DNA of 64,000 nt, taken from NCBI GenBank assembly GCA_039566865.1, contig CM076949.1, forward strand, positions 21,924,501 through 21,988,500, given 5' to 3'. Positions 1 to 41,867 of this stretch are shown piece by piece (within the stretch, counting starts at the first letter, position 1; each line of letters opens with the position of its first letter). This DNA comes from Aurelia coerulea (taxonomy: Eukaryota > Cnidaria > Scyphozoa > Semaeostomeae > Ulmaridae). The notes beneath the pieces were generated by a model. That model was not told where the DNA came from. It did no database searches and worked only from the letters and a program-made list of their open reading frames with translations. Made by a program: the position numbers and the translations under genes.

Positions 1-143
1 CCTGTTTTATGTTTTATATTGCCATGAGGTAGTCGTAGTTTTCGCTCCAATTGGTATTGTATTAGTAGTAGGGTGTGGTATTTTGTAAGTAATGTTGAAA
101 GTAATATGTATTGTAAGTTATTAGATGATGTATAAAAAAACAA
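1..143 (+). mobile_element. possible retroelement 3' tail
   Basis: This stretch resembles the sequence before the 30-bp poly(A) at 36034: both run through a GCCATGRGGTAG-like block and a GGTATNGTA block to a TA-rich end followed by a short A run. I infer a decayed 3' end of the same retroelement family, cut by the window edge. The similarity is by eye only. Confidence 0.3.
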
Positions 144-176
144 TTTTCAACACTTTCTTTCTTTTTGTGTTTTTAG

Positions 177-272
177 AAAGCAGAAGAGCAGGCAGAGAGA
201 TACGCAAACTTACTCAGTCAGAAAATGAATGAAAACACCAAGTTGCAGAAGATGCTTACACATTCATCAAAG
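177..272 (+). CDS. penultimate exon of an unrecognised coiled-coil protein
   Basis: The exon follows a pyrimidine-rich tract ending TTTTAG and ends before GTAGTA. It is exactly 32 codons, phase 0 at both ends. The peptide starts KAEEQAERYANLL and ends LQKMLTHSSK; it is rich in E, K, Q and L with heptad-like spacing, which suggests a coiled coil. It joins in frame to the exon at 1760. The rest of the gene lies upstream of the window. I do not recognise the family. Confidence 0.6.
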
Positions 273-866
273 GTAGTATATTCATGAAATGTATAGTATG
301 TAAAGCTTTATTATTAAGTCCCTGGGGGCTTATCTGTTCCCGGAGACTCCAGAGGGGGAATTTATTATGTAAAGGCCTCTTAGCTAGAGAAGGGGCTTAT
401 TCACAAAGTTGAATGACAAAAATGTAGATAATAGCTTCTTAGCTCTTTTTTACCCCATATTCAGAAGCCATTTTTTCTTTTGGGAACGGCAAAATGTTCG
501 TCAAGTTTTCCTGCGAAAGGTTTTTGATTTCACATTATTTAGTGGATTGAACAGCGTAGTTCATGCAGTTTCTACCTAGAATATCGTTTTTATTATACTT
601 GATGAAATTTGGCCATTCAGAAACCAACAAATTAGAGGCATCGAGTCATGGTAAATAGACTGTGCATACCCAGTTTGCAAAAATTGCTGAGTCATGATGA
701 TAGCTTACGCCAATCTGATTGGCTGTTATTCAAACAGATCCGATGTATCCTTGTATTTGTGAAGTTGATACCTGATCACATGAAAACAGACTGATCACAT
801 GAAAGCAGACAGACCCCCAGGCGGAGAATTGCATTTTACCATGACTCAATGTCTTCAAGGTCAAAA

Positions 867-1053
867 CACATTTAGTATGCACCGCCCCCGTTACAAAATG
901 TCTTTCTTGCGCAGTAACGGGAACGGTGTATATACATTTAGTATGCACCGTTACTGTATGGGTAAAACTTCGACCCAAAAGCGAAAATTTCCAACTGCTT
1001 TTAGGTCAAGGGAAAGTGTCTTTTTGGTGCAGTAATGGGAACGGTGTGTACCG
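867..1053. repeat. short imperfect direct repeats
   Basis: The block ACATTTAGTATGCACCG occurs at about 867 and again at about 934, and GCAGTAAYGGGAACGGTGT occurs at about 911 and 1030. This is a locally duplicated intronic sequence with no recognised coding content. Confidence 0.5.
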
Positions 1054-1212
1054 TGTATACACATTGACATTGATTGAGTTCGTGCAAGTTGTAGGTAGAA
1101 TATATCTTACATGCTACGTGATGAAATTTAACATGGTCATAAACCAACAAAATTAAGGTTTAAAGTCAACATAACATAAACAAAATTTATAGTTCCTGCA
1201 AGTTCACCATCA

Positions 1213-1621
1213 TCATTCGGTGACTGCTTCATCTGGATGATTCGTCGTTACTCCTCTCAAGTAATCACGGTCTTCAGCTCCTCTTATGCATTGCTCAAAG
1301 TTTAACTTTGTCCATTCCATGATGTTCTTCATCCACGTTTTACGGGGACGTCCCCTTGATCTTTTCGCACATACCCTTCCTTCCATTAAAAGTTTTTGCA
1401 TTTTGTTTTTTCTTATCAAATGACCAAAATATTGCGTTCTTCTCATTTTTATGTTCTTCTCTAGTGACAAACTTGTTTCATTGACACGTTTTAAAACCCC
1501 CTCATTTGTAGTGTGACTTGTGTATGTGATCTTAAACATTTTTCGATAGATCCACATTTCAAAACTGTTTATTTTCTTCCGTGTATCAGCGTTAAGCGTC
1601 CAGGTTTCACTTGCAAGTTAA
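1213..1621 (-). pseudogene. LINE reverse-transcriptase C-terminal fragment
   Basis: On the minus strand the reading begins LASETWTLNAD and continues EMWIYRKMFKI, then TQYFGHLIRKNKMQKLLMEG and SRGRPRKTWM. This SETWTL...WxYRxM...YFGHxxR...RGRPRxxWM series is the C-terminal part of endonuclease-reverse transcriptase proteins of non-LTR retrotransposons. The catalytic RT core and endonuclease are absent, so it is a truncated copy in antisense orientation within the host intron. Confidence 0.8.
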
Positions 1622-1759
1622 AGAAAGATTATTAGGTAGGTAGCTCTAAAATAGGCACGGTATTTGTAGTTGAGCAACCAAAATGCACGTAACTTCATCA
1701 TGAAGATGAGCAACCAAAATTCACATAGACATTTGGTTGTAACTTTATTTTCTTTGCAG

Positions 1760-1828
1760 GAGAACATTAAACTTGAACGTCTTCATTCTATTTTGCAACA
1801 CAAAATGGCGACTGGTGGAGCAACATAA
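1760..1828 (+). CDS. last exon of an unrecognised coiled-coil protein
   Basis: The acceptor TTTGCAG precedes 23 codons in phase 0, reading ENIKLERLHSILQHKMATG and ending with TAA at 1826-1828. It continues the helical, charged sequence of the exon at 177. An ATTAAA at 1943-1948 could serve as a variant polyadenylation signal. The gene ends about 2.9 kb upstream of the TRIM37 start on the same strand. Confidence 0.6.
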   Translation, partial: ENIKLERLHSILQHKMATGGAT

Positions 1829-2222
1829 TTCTCGTTGGTGGATTACAAGCAAATTTGTGACGACTTGATCTGGTGTAAATATACAGAATAGCTACTTTTA
1901 TTTTTATTAGAAGGGCTGGTAATTGGTATGGTTTATCTTTATATTAAAAGGGGTAGGGACCAAATAACGTAAGGGCATATAGAGATCCCAAGGTAACGAT
2001 AGGATGATGTGGCTACCGAAGAGGAAGCAAGTCATATCTTTGCAGATGAGTGACAGAACAGTAGCTGTTTATTATCTTCTAAGAGTTTTGAGCTTCGAAA
2101 GAGAAAAACCCTTGCCCCCCTATCCACTAGCCTGAGATGAAGCTCAACACTCATCAGTACTCTACAAGAACTACGGGGAAGTCTTCTTCCCAACTTTGGT
2201 AGAAAATGAACTGGGGGGGATC

Positions 2223-2541
2223 TACTTTAAGGGAAGAAATTTTCGCGAGAAGAAACTTTCGCAATTTGGAAAACGAGAAATTTTTGAAATAGCTTTCGCG
2301 AACCGACCAAAATGGGAAATTTCGCGGGAATAAATTTTCGTGTTTGCGAGAATAGCATGATTTTCTGGGAATGAAAATGCACGAATTTCATATCTTCGAA
2401 CACTTAGCGGGAATAAAATTCACGAATTATGTATTTTAGGAGATTTCGTGGCAATAAACGTTCGCGAATTTCACATTTTCGGAAATTTCGCGGAATGAAC
2501 TTTTGCAAATTTCTTCCCTTAAAGTTTCATCCCTTAAAGTA
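2223..2541. mobile_element. MITE-like element with TTCGCGAA-rich interior
   Basis: The left end TACTTTAAGGGAAGAAATTT is matched in inverted orientation at the right (AAATTTCTTCCCTTAAAG and then CCCTTAAAGTA). The interior repeatedly carries TTCGCGAA, AATTTCG and GGGAATAAA blocks in both orientations. There is no coding potential. Class is uncertain. Confidence 0.5.
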
Positions 2542-2811
2542 ATCAAATAACAAAAGGAGAAAAACATGACGGTCCCACGCGTCCGATGGCAATGGCTGAG
2601 GAAGACTTCATTTAGTTTTACTTGTTTCAGTTTCCTTATCTAATCAAGAATGAAGAAGGCTTTGAAATATTACCTCTCTAGCTGGAGGAAGATTTGCAAT
2701 TTTTCTGGAACCTGTGAGAAACACATTGATACCTACCTGATCCCGGGGGAGGGGGTGCATAACATGTTCAGGATACGGGTATGTGCCGCCCATATGGGTA
2801 GGTAGTCATGT

Positions 2812-2827
2812 ACCCCCCCCCCCCCCG
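2812..2827. repeat. poly(C) tract
   Basis: A long C run lies in the centre of a short palindromic context (TACCTACCTG... on the left, GGGTACCAG on the right). It is a simple repeat in intergenic DNA. Confidence 0.6.
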
Positions 2828-3201
2828 GGTACCAGATCCTCTTGCAATCCATTTCAGCAGTCAGTCATTTTATCACCGGAGAACCGTAGATAATTATTTT
2901 TGTATCTTTAGCTGTAAGTTTGTGGTAGGAAGGGTATATCCTTGAGCCGTTTTTATCTGTATGTATTTTAGTTTGCTACATTTTGTGATTCTTAATTTTT
3001 ATCATTCATGCAATCATATCAATCAGATACAAAAGTCGCAATTATTTAGCCAATCTCTCTTTGCCAACAAAATCTTGAGTTGGTATGCGAAGTTGTCTCA
3101 AAAATTTGCAGTTTCATATCATTTTCATTCCATTATGATATTTTTACCGATGGTAGCCCTCTATTGAATGCCTGATTTCCGTGCAGCCATGCTAGAATAT
3201 G

Positions 3202-3345
3202 CATACATACATACATACATACATACATACATACATACATACATACATACATACATACATACATACATACATACATACATACATACATACATACATACAT
3301 ACATACATACATACATACACACACACATACCTACATACATACACA
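3202..3345. repeat. (CATA)n microsatellite
   Basis: About 36 tandem CATA units, slightly interrupted at the right end by CACACACA and CTACATAC. Long open frames of repeated YIHT or MYVC across it are artefacts of the repeat. Confidence 0.98.
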
Positions 3346-3476
3346 TCGAATTTTAAGTCAAAACAGAATCAATTTTGCAAATGATTACACTTTCATAGAT
3401 GTTTATAAAACAGATATAATGGCGCAGATGAAGAAAAAATAAAGGGGAAGTTACAATTTATTTAGCGGTGAGGTTG

Positions 3477-3570
3477 TCATTTTATCGATGCCTTTAAAAT
3501 TTTCAAAGATGACGTACTTTCAGCCTCTTGTGGGAGACCATTTCAAAGCTTGGCGCCCTGGTCAGAGAAG
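3477..3570 (-). pseudogene. LINE RT C-terminal remnant
   Basis: Read on the minus strand it gives FSDQGAKL, an in-frame TGA where W is expected, then NGLPQEAESTSSLKILKAS and a stop. This fits the GAKLWNxLP...SSLxxFK signature at the C-terminus of CR1/jockey-type reverse transcriptases. It is a short decayed fragment. Confidence 0.55.
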
Positions 3571-3804
3571 CTTCTCCGTCCTGCAGGCTTCAAAGAGGAG
3601 AGACCCTAGGATCATGATCCAAAATTCCGAAGAGACCAAGCTGTGGAGATGTTGAATGGTTTAAACATGTCATCCATCGATACATCGCGATGTATTCATG
3701 AATTCATGGACTAGTAAACATTTCTTGCAGATTTACAATCAATTCCCTGATCTTCCCAGTCATTTTAAAGTTCGTAGAATGCTAATTTTTGCAGTTTTGC
3801 TGTT

Positions 3805-3941
3805 GCGGTTGAAATGGCGTCTCTTCTGACATCAACGATGTTGATATCGGAGTGCCACAAGGGTCTTGTTTGGGACCACTTCTTTTTCTGCTTTGTATAA
3901 ATGATCTTCCCTTGCGGTTGCGTTATCTGAATATAGATTAA
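3805..3941 (+). pseudogene. LINE RT core fragment
   Basis: The frame reads NGVSSDINDVDIGVPQGSCL followed by GPLLFLLCINDLPL, ending at TAA 3939-3941. GVPQGSxLGPLLFxxxINDLP is a conserved block of the CR1/jockey RT domain. The catalytic YADD block that should follow is missing. Confidence 0.8.
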
Positions 3942-4282
3942 ATTATGTGTAGATTAAATGGTAGATGAGCAAATTTGAGACTGACATCTCTATTTGCTTG
4001 CCGTGGATACAATAGTACACAGCAAAGAACCATCATTTTAAAGGGTAGCTATATCGACTGGCGCTATAGATGGGCTAAAGAAAACGCTCACGCACCCATT
4101 GTTTCTTTAGCTACACAATGAAACGGTACGTGTTTACAATACAATACAATATTAAATATATCTAGCTTGGCCCGGCTCAGCTTTCAACCATATTGCTTCT
4201 ATTCACGTTCTTTGTGCCAGCTTATATGAGATTTTATCAAAATTTCGAGATTTTGCATATTTTTGTCCAAATTTTAACTCGC

Positions 4283-4298
4283 CTCGCGAGCTCGCGAG
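4283..4298. promoter_or_regulatory. tandem CTCGCGAG palindromes, candidate TRIM37 promoter motif
   Basis: Two adjacent CTCGCGAG octamers lie 400 bp upstream of the TRIM37 start codon in otherwise AT-rich DNA. The second, GCTCGCGAGA, differs by one base from TCTCGCGAGA, a core-promoter motif reported for housekeeping animal genes. Its role here is inferred from position and similarity only. Confidence 0.45.
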
Positions 4299-4309
4299 AA
4301 CAAGCGCTG

Positions 4310-4436
4310 TGCGATATCAGACAGATCAATGTATCGGACGACCAACTGGTCAGCGGTTTCATATCCACTCACAAACAACAAACGACTCCTGCTTGGCCTT
4401 TGCTGTGGAGAAAAACTGTGTGCATCAGATAAACAG
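4310..4436 (+). other. possible non-coding first exon of TRIM37
   Basis: Sequence downstream of the CTCGCGAG doublet ends in AAACAG before a good donor, GTAATA. It would splice to the acceptor TTTTTAG at 4559. The left boundary is not visible and this exon is a prediction. Confidence 0.3.
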
Positions 4437-4559
4437 GTAATAATTCATATAGAAAGCAGCTTTTGCTTTCACAGTTCGTCTAGTTGACAGATAAACTATC
4501 TTTTCTATCATATCTTATGATAAAAAGCTCAATTTGAAGACCAGTGCTTTTGTTTTTAG

Positions 4560-4711
4560 GGCAAAGTGCTGGACAGAATGTCGGGCCTACCTAGGCATGG
4601 GCCTAAGTTTACAATGATGAGTGTCCGCAGATGAAGCTTGTGTGAAATAGGAGAAGACTCTACTCAGAATCCGATACAAGACACAGCTAGAAGAGAGAAA
4701 TTACAATCAAG
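4560..4711 (+). other. probable 5' UTR of TRIM37
   Basis: A TTTTTAG acceptor at 4553-4559 opens a segment that runs into the TRIM37 start codon. It contains an upstream ORF of 18 codons (ATG at 4578, TGA at 4632-4634), which ends before the main start and could reduce translation if this UTR is used. Confidence 0.4.
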
Positions 4712-37260
<32,549 letters not shown>

Positions 37261-38319
37261 AGGGTAAAAAGGGTACAGAAGATGTTAAAAAGCCTTATTT
37301 GACTATATTTTCTACTTCAATGTTCCTAGTTGAGTTTAGGCAGTTAGGCGAAGGCGAGGGGCGTATCACTTTGTAAAAATCTCATACACCTTTAGCGTGA
37401 AAAATCCTTAAAAATTCTATTGTTTTAAAAATCTCATGCGCCTTTTCGGAAGAATGATCCGCCCCTCGGGCGAAGGTGTCTGTTCTTTGAATTACCAATG
37501 ACTTGTTGTTATAAACAGGGCTGTCGAGAGAGGGGACCGGGCCCCAGGGTGAGGGCAGGAAGGGGGCCCCCGACGCCGAAGGCGCTGGAAAATTGTTTGG
37601 ATCACGCCCTTTTATCCTTGGTCCACGCCCTCCTATGCACTGGTAAGATGCTGCTATTAGATTTTATTTAGAATCTCAATGGGCCTGCGGGCCTGAAAAC
37701 GTTCCTGAAGGAAAACTACAACTAAGAAAAAATATATACCATATTTCTTGCGGGTCCCCAGAGGCCCCGGACCCCCTGGTAACTACCCTGGCTACCCCCC
37801 CCCCTCTCGACGGTCCTGGTTATGAAGTGTACTAAGAAGGGGTCTTAAACGCGTTATTAGAACAGTTTCTTTAACTTTAATTTCAACTCCTCATAGGTAA
37901 GTCCCGAAGAACAGTTATGGGAACCAACGACTCTGACATTTTCTAGTTGAGTTTAGGTGAAGGGCTCTTCCATTAATCAAAAACTGAGATAATAAATTAT
38001 TGTAACTTATTTTTGTGTTTAAGTTGTGCGAACTGGGTGTTTAGTAGCGACTGCGCCCACTTAACCAGATCAGATAAACTTTGCTTATTTTCAACCTGAG
38101 TGGAAACACCCTTTCCTTGATAATATAACGCAAGCCAGTTAACCGCAACTAACGAGAAATCCCATCATTTCAAATGATCAAAATTGAAGCAGAACTATTT
38201 TGATACAGAGTTTCAAATTAATATTCCGTCAACGCAATTCTATTCTCATTGCAATCAAACAGGCCTGCACGCATGCGGGGTGAGTGGCCGGGTGGCTTAT
38301 ACAGTTTCTGTCAGGTAGG
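37261..38319 (+). other. TRIM37 3' UTR and intergenic DNA
   Basis: Contains a G/C-tract-bounded stretch (about 37515-37825) with GGGGCCCC and GGCCCCGG words, and an AATAAA at 37992. No coding sequence was recognised. Confidence 0.4.
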
Positions 38320-40133
38320 CAGGGGCGCACATTAGGGGGGGTGTGGGGGGGTGAGACACCCCCCCAATAATTTCTGAGTCGGTCCAAAAATTTTCTCAAA
38401 AAGGAAAAGTCGGTCCACGACAAAATCGGATGGACCAACTTCGTGAACCGACTTCGTGGACCGAATTTTTCATGGACCGACCAACCACGACGAAGCTCGA
38501 AAGGTCCACAATAGTTTGAATCAAAGTTGGTCCGATTTTAAATCTTTTGGGCAAAAGTCGACCCATGACGACAGTTAGAATATTCACAAGAAGTGCTTGA
38601 CAATAACTAGGAGAGTCTTTCTAAGCCAAAGCAGAAGATGGCATTTTAAAAAATTTCTTAGATGCATTACAAAAATTGCACAGGCTTCCATTTTTAGGGG
38701 CAAGCAATCATTGGCTTTTAAAAAGCGGTCTAACACAAAATGGAAGGTGTTTGTTGTGCAAAGATTGTCCCAAGGAACAATGCTGTTACAAATACTCAAA
38801 ATTTCTAATCTGGCACTGGGGTGCCGGTGGTAGTAGTTATGTGGCGTTGGAAAACAGACACTTGTGTATGAATCCCAAAGAAGAAAGGAGACATGGGTTA
38901 CAAATATTATCCATCAAAGTGGTAAACGCTTCTACCAAAAGCTAACACTGCTGACACTATGATCATAAGGGGAAACCTTCTTAGAGGACAAACACACTAA
39001 AACAAGTCGCTTTTGCTAGGCTGCCGGTGAAGAAGTCGTTGTTCTTAAGATTACGCCTATACTTAAAACTCCAAGTCCGTGATGCATTCTAAGCCAAAGT
39101 AAAGGATCTTTCTTCAAAAATTTTGCTCGTTCGCTGATTTATAGCATAAATGTCAAAAACGATAAAGGTTTCCTTGTCACTAAAGTCAAGCATGATATTG
39201 GGAGATTCATTATAAGCCACAGTAAGAGATCTGTCTTCAAAAATTTTCCTCGTGCGATGCTTTATAGCATAATTGTCACTAAACGGTCAAGGTTTCCTTG
39301 TCGCTAAAGGCAAGCTTGATATTGGGAGATGCATTCTAAGCCAAAGTAAAGGATCTTTCTTCAAAAATTTTCCCCGTTCACTGATTTATAGCATAAATGT
39401 CAAAAACGATAAAGGTTTCCTTGTCACTAAAGGCAAGCATGATATTGGGAGAGGCATTCTAAGCCAAAGTAAAGGATCTTTCTTCAAAAATTTTCCTCGT
39501 TCGCTGATTTATAGCATAAATGTCAAAAACGATAAAGGTTTCCTTGTCGCTAAAGTCAAGCATGATATTGGGAGATTCATTCTAAGCCAAAGTTAGGGAT
39601 CTGTCTTCAAAAATTTTCCTCGTGCGATGCTTTATAGCATAATTGTCACTAAACGGTCAAGGTTTCCTTGTCGCTAAAGGCAAGCATAATATTAGGAGAA
39701 GCATTCTAAGCCAAAGTAAGGGATCTGTCTTCAAAAATTTTCCTCGTGCGCTGATTTATAGCATAATTGTAACAAAACGATCAAGTTTTCCTTGTCGCTA
39801 AAGGCAAGCATGATATTAGGAGATGCATTCTAAGCCAAAGTAAGGGATCTGTCTTCAAAAATTTTCCACGTGCGCTGATTTATAGCATAATTGTCACAAA
39901 ACGATCCAGGTTTCCTTGTCGCTAAAGGCAAGCATGATATTGGGAGATGCATTCTAAGCCAAAATAAAGGGCGTAGCCCCGAATATTTTCCTGGGGACCC
40001 CCTCGTTTCAATACCTCCATTTAATTTACCCTGGCCACACCGCAGCTTGCTATACGTTCAGTCGGTCCGAAAAATTTAGTCGGTCCAGAGCATGTTGACA
40101 CCCCCCCAAACAAAATTTGAATGTGCGCCCCTG
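38320..40133. mobile_element. hAT-like non-autonomous element with internal tandem repeats
   Basis: Left CAGGGGCGCACATT followed by a G-rich run, right inverted C-run and AATGTGCGCCCCTG. CAGGGGCG-type ends are typical of hAT elements. AGTCGGTCCA words occur near both ends. No 8-bp target duplication is evident. No transposase was recognised; the frame at 38676-38945 has no recognised motif. Confidence 0.7.
39081..39970. repeat. minisatellite, about 122-124 bp, seven to eight copies
   Basis: Unit markers are ATTCTAAGCCAAAGTAA, TTCAAAAATTTTCC, TTTATAGCATAA and GGTTTCCTTGTCGCTAAAGG. Copies begin near 39085, 39207, 39329, 39451, 39574, 39698, 39822 and 39946. Where the unit is 123 bp a repetitive 41-codon frame stays open, a by-product of period length. 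Confidence 0.92.
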
Positions 40134-40138
40134 CTTAA

Positions 40139-41019
40139 GGTTACTGTAACCGTTCAGGCGGCGATTAAGAAACTCCGTTTACCACGGCCGTTCGTCAAGA
40201 TATACCAAACAAACTTATGCATCATTCGATGCAGAATTAAACGTAGAATATCATAAAAATATATTCAGTTGATTCAATAAAATCATTCATGATTTATTCT
40301 AGATTCAAGGCAAAATCGACCACCCTTGCGAAAAAATCTTTGTGTACCCCAATGATAATCGTTGGACCACGACTATCTATTTACCAAAGACTTAAGGCCC
40401 TGAACTGCAAAACCGTGTCACGAATTTTTGATAAAAGGTATTGCCTTGAAATGATATCATTTTAAATAAATGTAAATGTCTTAAATGTCTTTTTTAACTT
40501 TCAGACCCTTGTAAAAATCGGACCAGTGGATCTATCACAAATCGCTGACACGGTTTCGTAGTTATATGCATTGTGACTCTGTGTGCCAAGTTTCAAGCGA
40601 TTCGATTGGCCTGTTGGGTACACAAAGATTTTTTATTACCCACCAGTACTCGGGAATCCTGTTTTGAGAAATCAGGCTTTTATCAAAATGAAGCAAAAAT
40701 TGCGGGAAATACGATTATGCATGAAAGGTCAAGCAATTAGGCTTAAGCGCGGTATTGGTAAAGCATTATGTCAATAACACAGCAGCACGGGATGTCATGA
40801 ACATAGCTGCAAGGTCAAGTGAGTTTACTTTAATCCGCTTATGTATATTCCCGCAATTTTTGAGAAACAGGATTGCTCCTTTTAAAATGCTCAAATTTCC
40901 AAGTAATTGTGACTATTTCTGGAAGTGAGTTGGTTTAAACAGTCCTCAAATACTTATACCATCAGATTATGACAAAAACGAAAAATCGAAAATTTGTCGT
41001 CTGAACAGTTACAGTAACC
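40139..41019. mobile_element. TTAA-flanked TIR element (piggyBac-type target)
   Basis: Left GGTTACTGTAACCGTTCAG, right inverted CTGAACAGTTACAGTAACC. TTAA lies at 40135-40138 and 41020-41023. 881 bp. Internal inverted matches include TTTGTGTACCC / GGGTACACAAAG. Non-coding; begins only 5 bp beyond the hAT-like element. Confidence 0.8.
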
Positions 41020-41023
41020 TTAA

Positions 41024-41407
41024 TTACCTTTTTCTCATTTCTTATTCTCTTCAATTTCATCCAAAAATTTGTTGAACCCTTAAAACAACTATCCGACAAA
41101 TCGATGCAAGCTGTGTTTTAGATTGGAAGTATGGATAAAGGCACTATAACTTGAAACAAAGAAACATTCTACTTTCAACGAATTTGCACAATGTTGTTAT
41201 TTGAGAACTTTTCGCACTGTGACATGTGACATCTTTCCCGAGTTTTTCGGGTTGCTTCGGTTTGCGTCACCTTCAAAATATAAACCTCATTTCCGACTTC
41301 CAACTCGAGGCAGATTGGCCTAGCCAGGTTTCTATGAATTTGAAAAGTGTCAAACAAGCGGGCGAGGAAAACTATTGGGCATTTCATGCCTTGAAATAAA
41401 GTGAAAT
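41024..41407 (+). other. presumed promoter and 5' UTR region of TRMT44
   Basis: Unique-looking sequence directly before the start codon. A TGCGTCACC and a TTTCCGACTTCC stretch could be factor sites, but no TATA box or initiator could be assigned with confidence. Confidence 0.3.
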
Positions 41408-41867
41408 ATGGCACAAATAATAGAGAATTGTTCATTAAAGTCATCTTCAACGTATGAAACTGCTGAAGAAGCTATTCGAGTTTGGAAAGAAAGACCAAAT
41501 GTTGTAAACAGAAGGCTTTGCGGATGTGGAAATGTTTGGAGCAAAAGTTATGAACAGAAGATCGAGAATAAAAAAGACCCCACATTCATCAAATCATTTA
41601 TAGATGAAATAATTGAGCACTTAACTGAAATAAAATCTATTTCTACTGACATTCAAGCTTCAGTCGATTTAAATCGGACGCTGAATGCAATATTAGATTT
41701 TGCTTTCGATGTTAGGCCCATCAAAAATGACGATGATGGAAAATGTTTTGACGAAGAAACCTCTGGCATGACGCTAGATTTGACTTTGAGGAAACTGCTG
41801 CCAAGATCATTGAAAAAGTTCAAGATTACTGTAGAGCTCATGGTTTCATTTGTGAAGACTTGCAGTG
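41408..41867 (+). CDS. TRMT44: TRMT44 coding exon 1
   Basis: 460 nt, residues 1-153 plus one base. Includes AIRVWKERPNVVNRRLCGCG and MTLDLTLRKLLPRSLKK, the latter resembling LDVVLRTVIPK of the human protein. Donor GTTAGT at 41868 is the only nearby donor that gives the phase required by exon 2. Confidence 0.9.

Larger units (their letters stand above)
273..1759 (+). other. intron of the upstream coiled-coil gene
   Basis: GT-AG intron. Near 301-345 a sequence with AAAGCTTTATTATTAAGTCC and a run of G resembles one end of the foldback element at 55540-55783. Between 867 and 1050 short direct repeats occur. An antisense LINE fragment occupies 1213-1621. Nothing else was recognised. Confidence 0.5.

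Noticed and set aside
3133..3384. Open frames of repeated MYVC or YIHT
   Set aside because: Translation of the (CATA)n microsatellite.
37861..37945. Alternative terminal exon for TRIM37 after CTCCTCATAG
   Set aside because: The sequence after it resembles the accepted last exon only in a short GAGTTTAGGTGAAGGGCTC-like stretch, and the exon at 37211 gives a short tail in the right phase without it.
38676..38945. hAT transposase or zinc-finger domain in the frame with several cysteines (GRCLLCKDCPKEQCCYKY)
   Set aside because: The cysteine spacing does not match BED or other zinc fingers and no transposase motif follows.
39273..39596. Frame with 41-residue repeats (GFLVAKGKHDIGR...)
   Set aside because: The minisatellite unit happens to be 123 bp in this stretch, which keeps the frame open; other units are 122 or 124 bp and break it.
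41752..41866. An open frame overlapping the end of TRMT44 exon 1 that reads like a real protein (WHDARFDFEETAAKIIEK)
   Set aside because: It is closed by several stops just upstream, has no matching splice phase to exon 2, and the other frame carries the block similar to human TRMT44. Treated as a shadow frame.
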